27,977 bases of DNA from SLFT01 sp964493075 (lineage in GTDB: Bacteria > Hydrogenedentota > Hydrogenedentia > Hydrogenedentales > CAITNO01). The stretch covers positions 1 through 27,977 of the forward strand of contig CAZBNU010000036.1 in assembly GCA_964493075.1 (NCBI GenBank), given 5' to 3'. The number at the start of each line of letters is the position of its first letter. Position 1 is the stretch's first letter. Positions 24,500 through 27,977 of the stretch are shown piece after piece. The translations under genes were made by a program, and so were the position numbers. The notes below the pieces were generated by a model, which searched no databases, was not told where the DNA came from, and saw nothing but the letters and a program-made list of their open reading frames with translations.

Positions 24500-26413
24500 T
24501 TATTTTTTTCTTCTGCGGCCCAATTCCGGAATCAGTGCTTTTGCCTTTTCAAGGGCTTCCTTGTCTTCGGGAGATGATCCCAGTTTCTCGGCAATGGCGA
24601 TGGCCGCCGCCACGGCTTCCGCTTTGACGGCTTCATCGGCAACCTGTTCCACCACCATGTTCAACGCGGCAGCATGCCCGATATTCGCCAGTCCGCTCAG
24701 TATCAGTTTTTTCTCGTTAGCGTTGCTGGCCTGGGCCATCAACGCAGCGTACTGCTGGCAAAGATTCCCTGGCGTATCCTGTCCCGGTGCGAGCAGGCGC
24801 ACGGCGCCACGAAGGGCGGCCATCTTGACCGTGTCGCCAGGTGGTGTTTGCACCCATGTCAGCAGCGTCGGCAGGGCGACATCGGTGGGCCAGTCGCAAA
24901 TTGCTTTGACTGCAGTGTCTTTCAGTTCGCCTTCACCCGACAGGGCAATGGGAAGCACCACATCAAAGGCTTTCGGGCTTCCCGTGGCACTGAGTATACG
25001 CATCACGGCCAGTTTGGACGGACCTTCACCGGCAGCAAAGGCGTTGGAAAGGGCGTCCACAAGGACCTCTGGAACCGTGGGGTCTTCTTTGGAAGCGCCC
25101 TTTTCACGCACGCAAAGAAGTTTGATGGCTTCTTCTGCGGCGGCCATCTCGTTGTTAGAACGGGGCGCAAGCAGGAGTTCGATCAAACCGGGAAGTTGCG
25201 GGCTTCCCACATATTCTTTTGCACCTTTGAGCGCGGCAAGACGCACCCCGGCATCAGCATCCTGCTGCGCCACCTGCATCAACAACTCTGCGGGCACGGG
25301 CAAAGCGCCCTGGCTGACAAGTTCCACGGCGGTGAGACGAATCTGTGCGTCACCGCTTTTGAACATACCCATGATGGCTTCATCGCCCGCTTTGCCTGGG
25401 AAATAACTGATGCCTTCACGGGCCGCTTCGGCCAGTTCCTGATCACCTGAAGACAACAACATTGACAACACGGGAAGCACGGGCTCATGTTCCAAGCGCA
25501 CTGCGGTGCGAATGGCAGCTACACGCACTGGCAGGGTTCCCGATCCGACTTCGGCAAGAACCGCTTTTCCAACGGGGCGGTAGCCAAGTTCTCCCAGCAC
25601 CTGAAGCACCTGAATTTTCCGGTCGTCTACCAGGGACGGCAGTATATCCGCCAAGGCGTTTGCCGTCCTGTTGGGTTCTTCCATTTCCAAAACAGTGCGT
25701 AGCACCGCAGTTAAAAACACAGGATTGTCGCCCTGCAATGCTTCAAGAATCAGAGGAAGCCCATCCTGTGGTGTACGCGCCAATACGGCTCCGCGCAAGG
25801 CGGCGGCCCGGATGTGAACCGGCAGTGCTTCCACCCCGTATACAACATCATACAGGGGAGCTGCATCTGCGGACGCACCGTTTTCCAGAATAACTTCCGC
25901 AGCGAAAAACAGGCCATCACCCAGGGCTTGTGCGATGGCATAGGAAAGGTCAGGCTGTGCGATGGCTGTTTTCAGGGCTTCCACCCCTTCAGGCGCGGCG
26001 ATACGACCGAGAGCACGGGCGGCGGCTTCAATGATTACAGCGTCCCCGTCCTGAAGAAGGGGAATAAGTTCGGATACGGCGGCGATGTCACGACGAACGC
26101 CCAGCGAAGCCACTATGCCGGACTTCAATTTTCCGGATGTGGTCTGCAACGCCCGGCGCAGTGCAGCGCCCGCTTCGTCAGACTTCATGGGTTCCAAGGC
26201 GTAGCGCGCCATGTGGGAAAGTTCCTCATCGGCCAGCAGCGGTTCCAAGACGGGCACCGCATTGACATCCCCGGAGACAGAGATGAGCCGGCATGCCTCC
26301 ACTTTATCTTCCCGCGACGCATCCGATTGTAACACTTCAATGGGATTTATTTCGGCGGCAGCAGCAAGGGCAATGCCGAAGACCATTACAACAAACATAA
26401 ACGACTTAAACAT
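24500..26413 (-). CDS. Secreted HEAT-repeat protein
   Basis: A 637-aa protein with a signal peptide (MFKSFMFVVMVFGIALAAAA, cleavage near residue 20) followed by HEAT/armadillo-type helical repeats over almost the whole length. Repeats are visible as recurring blocks such as VPVLEPLL, AVSELIPLLQDGDAVIIEAAARALGRI and VRVAAIRTAVRLE. It ends in a basic ELGRRRKK. No catalytic motif is seen. Such proteins act as binding scaffolds outside the membrane, and the partner is unknown. The ATG at 26413 was chosen over an upstream start (26464) because it begins the signal peptide and has AAGGAA upstream. It lies 38 bp after the oxidoreductase gene. Confidence 0.88.
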   Translation of the reverse strand: MFKSFMFVVMVFGIALAAAAEINPIEVLQSDASREDKVEACRLISVSGDVNAVPVLEPLLADEELSHMARYALEPMKSDEAGAALRRALQTTSGKLKSGIVASLGVRRDIAAVSELIPLLQDGDAVIIEAAARALGRIAAPEGVEALKTAIAQPDLSYAIAQALGDGLFFAAEVILENGASADAAPLYDVVYGVEALPVHIRAAALRGAVLARTPQDGLPLILEALQGDNPVFLTAVLRTVLEMEEPNRTANALADILPSLVDDRKIQVLQVLGELGYRPVGKAVLAEVGSGTLPVRVAAIRTAVRLEHEPVLPVLSMLLSSGDQELAEAAREGISYFPGKAGDEAIMGMFKSGDAQIRLTAVELVSQGALPVPAELLMQVAQQDADAGVRLAALKGAKEYVGSPQLPGLIELLLAPRSNNEMAAAEEAIKLLCVREKGASKEDPTVPEVLVDALSNAFAAGEGPSKLAVMRILSATGSPKAFDVVLPIALSGEGELKDTAVKAICDWPTDVALPTLLTWVQTPPGDTVKMAALRGAVRLLAPGQDTPGNLCQQYAALMAQASNANEKKLILSGLANIGHAAALNMVVEQVADEAVKAEAVAAAIAIAEKLGSSPEDKEALEKAKALIPELGRRRKK

Positions 26414-26451
26414 GGTGTACTGTATTCCTTTCCATCTGCATCGGATGCAGT

Positions 26452-27750
26452 TTATAACGTCCACGGCGCACGTTCTGCACGCGCCAGAAAATGGTTGGCT
26501 TCATCGTCATTCACAAAGGTTTCTGTTTTGGGATCGAACTCAAGGTCGCGTTCGAGCCACATGCAGACATTGGCGGCGTGGACCGTACACATGGAGTGGT
26601 GCATGACCCGGGGGTTGGCCACGGGTTCCTGGCGGGACTTGACACAATCCAGGAAATTGCGCATGTGGTCCAGCGAACGTCCGGTGCGCGCCTTATACTC
26701 GCCTACCACCTCTTTGAATTCCTTGAGCAGTTCCGGCGAGGAGACATCTGGCTGACTATAGCCGTCTGCAGCAGCGACCCAGCCACGTTCTCCCTCAAAA
26801 AGCTCGCCACAGGAGCCATACCAGTACTGGTCGCCCCGGGAGAAGATCAACTGCTGTCCCGTTTCAAAATGGCAGACCATGCCATCCCCGCTGTCATTGT
26901 CCACATATTCATATTTAATGGGAGACGTTTCACCCATGCCGATCCCCATCTGGGCCTGGGCAAAGGTGTGCGCGCCCCACTCACCGATGCAACTGGTGTG
27001 AAAGTCATAATCGCCCCGCCAGCCGCCACGCACATATTCGGCGTTATAGGGACGCCACGGGCACGGCCCCAGCCAAGCATCCCAATCCACCTCTTCTTTG
27101 GGCGGTTCGGGCTGTGCTTCCTTCCATTTGCGCGGCATCTTTGCGGCGTCCCACGGCGCCAGATGGGCATAGGCCTTGTCCACCTTTCCCAGACGTCCCG
27201 TAAGCGCCATCTCGATGCAGAACACATGATTCGGTTCACTGAGCCGCTGGGTGCCGGTCTGATATACGCGACCATAGGTAGCCGCAGTTTCCACCACCTT
27301 CCTGCCTTCGGCAACCGTCATGCAGGAGGGTTTCTCAGTGTACACATCCTTGCCGGCACGCATGGCGCGGACAGAGGCCTGGGCATGCCAGCGGTCACCC
27401 GTGGCAATCAACACGGCATCAATATCCGGGCGTTCCTCAAAAAATTCGCGCATATCCGAATACATCGCACAATCGGTGTTGCTGTAGAACTCATCCACGA
27501 ATGCTTTTATTTTGTGACGCTGCTTCTTCTGAATGTCGCAGATGGCCAGGAACTGGACATCCTGGTTGCGAATCATCCATTGCAGGTCGTGAAAGCCACG
27601 ACCCTGAATACCAATACCTGCGACCGTGATCCGTTCCGAGGGCGCCACGGCGCCGCCCTTGCCCAACACCGACGCGGGCACAATCATCGGGGCAACAGCT
27701 ACGGCCGCCGTGCGCGATAAAAACTCACGGCGATTCATCTTCATACTCAT
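26452..27750 (-). CDS. Tat-exported Gfo/Idh/MocA-family oxidoreductase
   Basis: A 432-aa NAD(P)-dependent oxidoreductase of the glucose-fructose oxidoreductase/inositol dehydrogenase family. The N-terminus carries a twin-arginine signal (MNRREFLSRTAAVAVAP). The Rossmann motif GIGIQGRG follows at about residue 45. The family EKP motif (YTEKPSCMTV) marks the active-site lysine. The C-terminal block NDDEANHFLARAERAPW is typical of planctomycete- and lentisphaera-type members. It probably acts on a sugar or cyclitol outside the cytoplasm or after folded export. The ATG at 27750 has GGAAG 6-7 nt upstream. A longer frame from 27825 would put the Tat motif 25 residues inward. It is the first gene of a two-gene operon with the HEAT protein. 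Confidence 0.92.
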   Translation of the reverse strand: MSMKMNRREFLSRTAAVAVAPMIVPASVLGKGGAVAPSERITVAGIGIQGRGFHDLQWMIRNQDVQFLAICDIQKKQRHKIKAFVDEFYSNTDCAMYSDMREFFEERPDIDAVLIATGDRWHAQASVRAMRAGKDVYTEKPSCMTVAEGRKVVETAATYGRVYQTGTQRLSEPNHVFCIEMALTGRLGKVDKAYAHLAPWDAAKMPRKWKEAQPEPPKEEVDWDAWLGPCPWRPYNAEYVRGGWRGDYDFHTSCIGEWGAHTFAQAQMGIGMGETSPIKYEYVDNDSGDGMVCHFETGQQLIFSRGDQYWYGSCGELFEGERGWVAAADGYSQPDVSSPELLKEFKEVVGEYKARTGRSLDHMRNFLDCVKSRQEPVANPRVMHHSMCTVHAANVCMWLERDLEFDPKTETFVNDDEANHFLARAERAPWTL

Positions 27751-27844
27751 AGGATACTTCCTTTCAGCGCATCTAAACTTTGGGTGTTCTTTTGGGGCAA
27801 CAACACTGTCGCCCATACGACTCATCCGTAAAAGGATATTGTGA

Positions 27845-27977
27845 ACCCATCCGGCCTGTCAGTTCAAGGAAGAACGAGGACAATCCATCAGGACTGTTCG
27901 CGGACAGGAAGATCCTGATGATCGGCTGCTGCACGAACGTATGCGCCTCGCCATCATGAGTGCCCTGGCGGTTAACC
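27845..27977 (+). CDS. Possible winged-helix regulator, cut by the window end
   Basis: The plus-strand frame open from 27845 to the edge reads QEDPDDRLLHERMRLAIMSALAVN at its end. This resembles the first helix of small winged-helix (MarR/PadR-like, HTH_27-type) regulators (DRLIHE-RLGILSALA). The only ATG in frame is at 27941, inside the conserved stretch, and no ribosome site precedes it. The true start is therefore unclear, and a non-standard start or a sequence error is possible. It is divergent from the oxidoreductase operon and could regulate it, but only about 20 conserved residues are visible. Confidence 0.35.

Noticed and set aside
24297..25406. 369-codon plus-strand frame
   Set aside because: It spans the glycosyltransferase end, the terminator and antisense of the HEAT gene, and has an Ala/Ser-rich composition with no recognisable domain.
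26491..27720. 409-codon plus-strand frame
   Set aside because: It is the exact antisense of the Tat oxidoreductase, and a long open antisense frame is expected from its codon bias.

Overview
The window looks like a chromosomal stretch from an uncultured bacterium, probably a metagenome-assembled genome. Proteins with planctomycete, lentisphaeral or Hydrogenedentes-like character point to a poorly sampled phylum near the PVC/Hydrogenedentota part of the tree. These include a Tat-exported Gfo/Idh/MocA oxidoreductase, a secreted SGNH hydrolase with a C-terminal glycine/hydrophobic/RRRK tail, a membrane-bound M28 peptidase and secreted HEAT repeats. This placement is an inference from protein style, not from a marker tree. 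No tRNA, rRNA, CRISPR array, phage gene or transposase was recognised.

Layout. Positions 1-678 carry no gene but hold four consecutive long-loop inverted repeats. A winged-helix/ferredoxin protein (679-1962, +) converges on a two-gene minus-strand unit: nagB (glucosamine-6-phosphate deaminase) followed by a divergent thymidylate-synthase-family protein (1998-3819). A secreted SGNH hydrolase (4143-6410, +) ends at a strong terminator, facing a multi-TM M28 metallopeptidase (6499-8790, -).

The core of the window is one long minus-strand gene chain, 18355 down to 9024: rpmH, rnpA, yidD, yidC, jag/khpB, mnmE, then two tandem paralogous secreted proteins of about 675 and 610 aa. Most junctions overlap by one to a few bases. 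The first six genes are the classical bacterial housekeeping cluster near the replication origin, although dnaA is not next to rpmH here. The two terminal genes belong to no family I recognise. They share a Cys...Asp-Gly-His...Asp/Asn arrangement that suggests a papain/transglutaminase-like (cysteine-nucleophile) domain, and they are the best candidates in the window for something undescribed.

Downstream of a 536-bp non-coding region lies a plus-strand pair for acetate/acyl-CoA energy metabolism: an ADP-forming acyl-CoA synthetase (18892-20985) and a CoA hydrolase/transferase fused to a GNAT domain (20992-22863). A 456-bp MITE-like element follows, bounded by 35-bp inverted repeats and containing a two-state hexanucleotide tandem repeat. 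Next is a family-4-type glycosyltransferase (23345-24484, +). It converges on a minus-strand operon of a Tat-signal oxidoreductase and a secreted HEAT-repeat protein (27750-24500). The right edge holds the start of what may be a winged-helix regulator on the plus strand.
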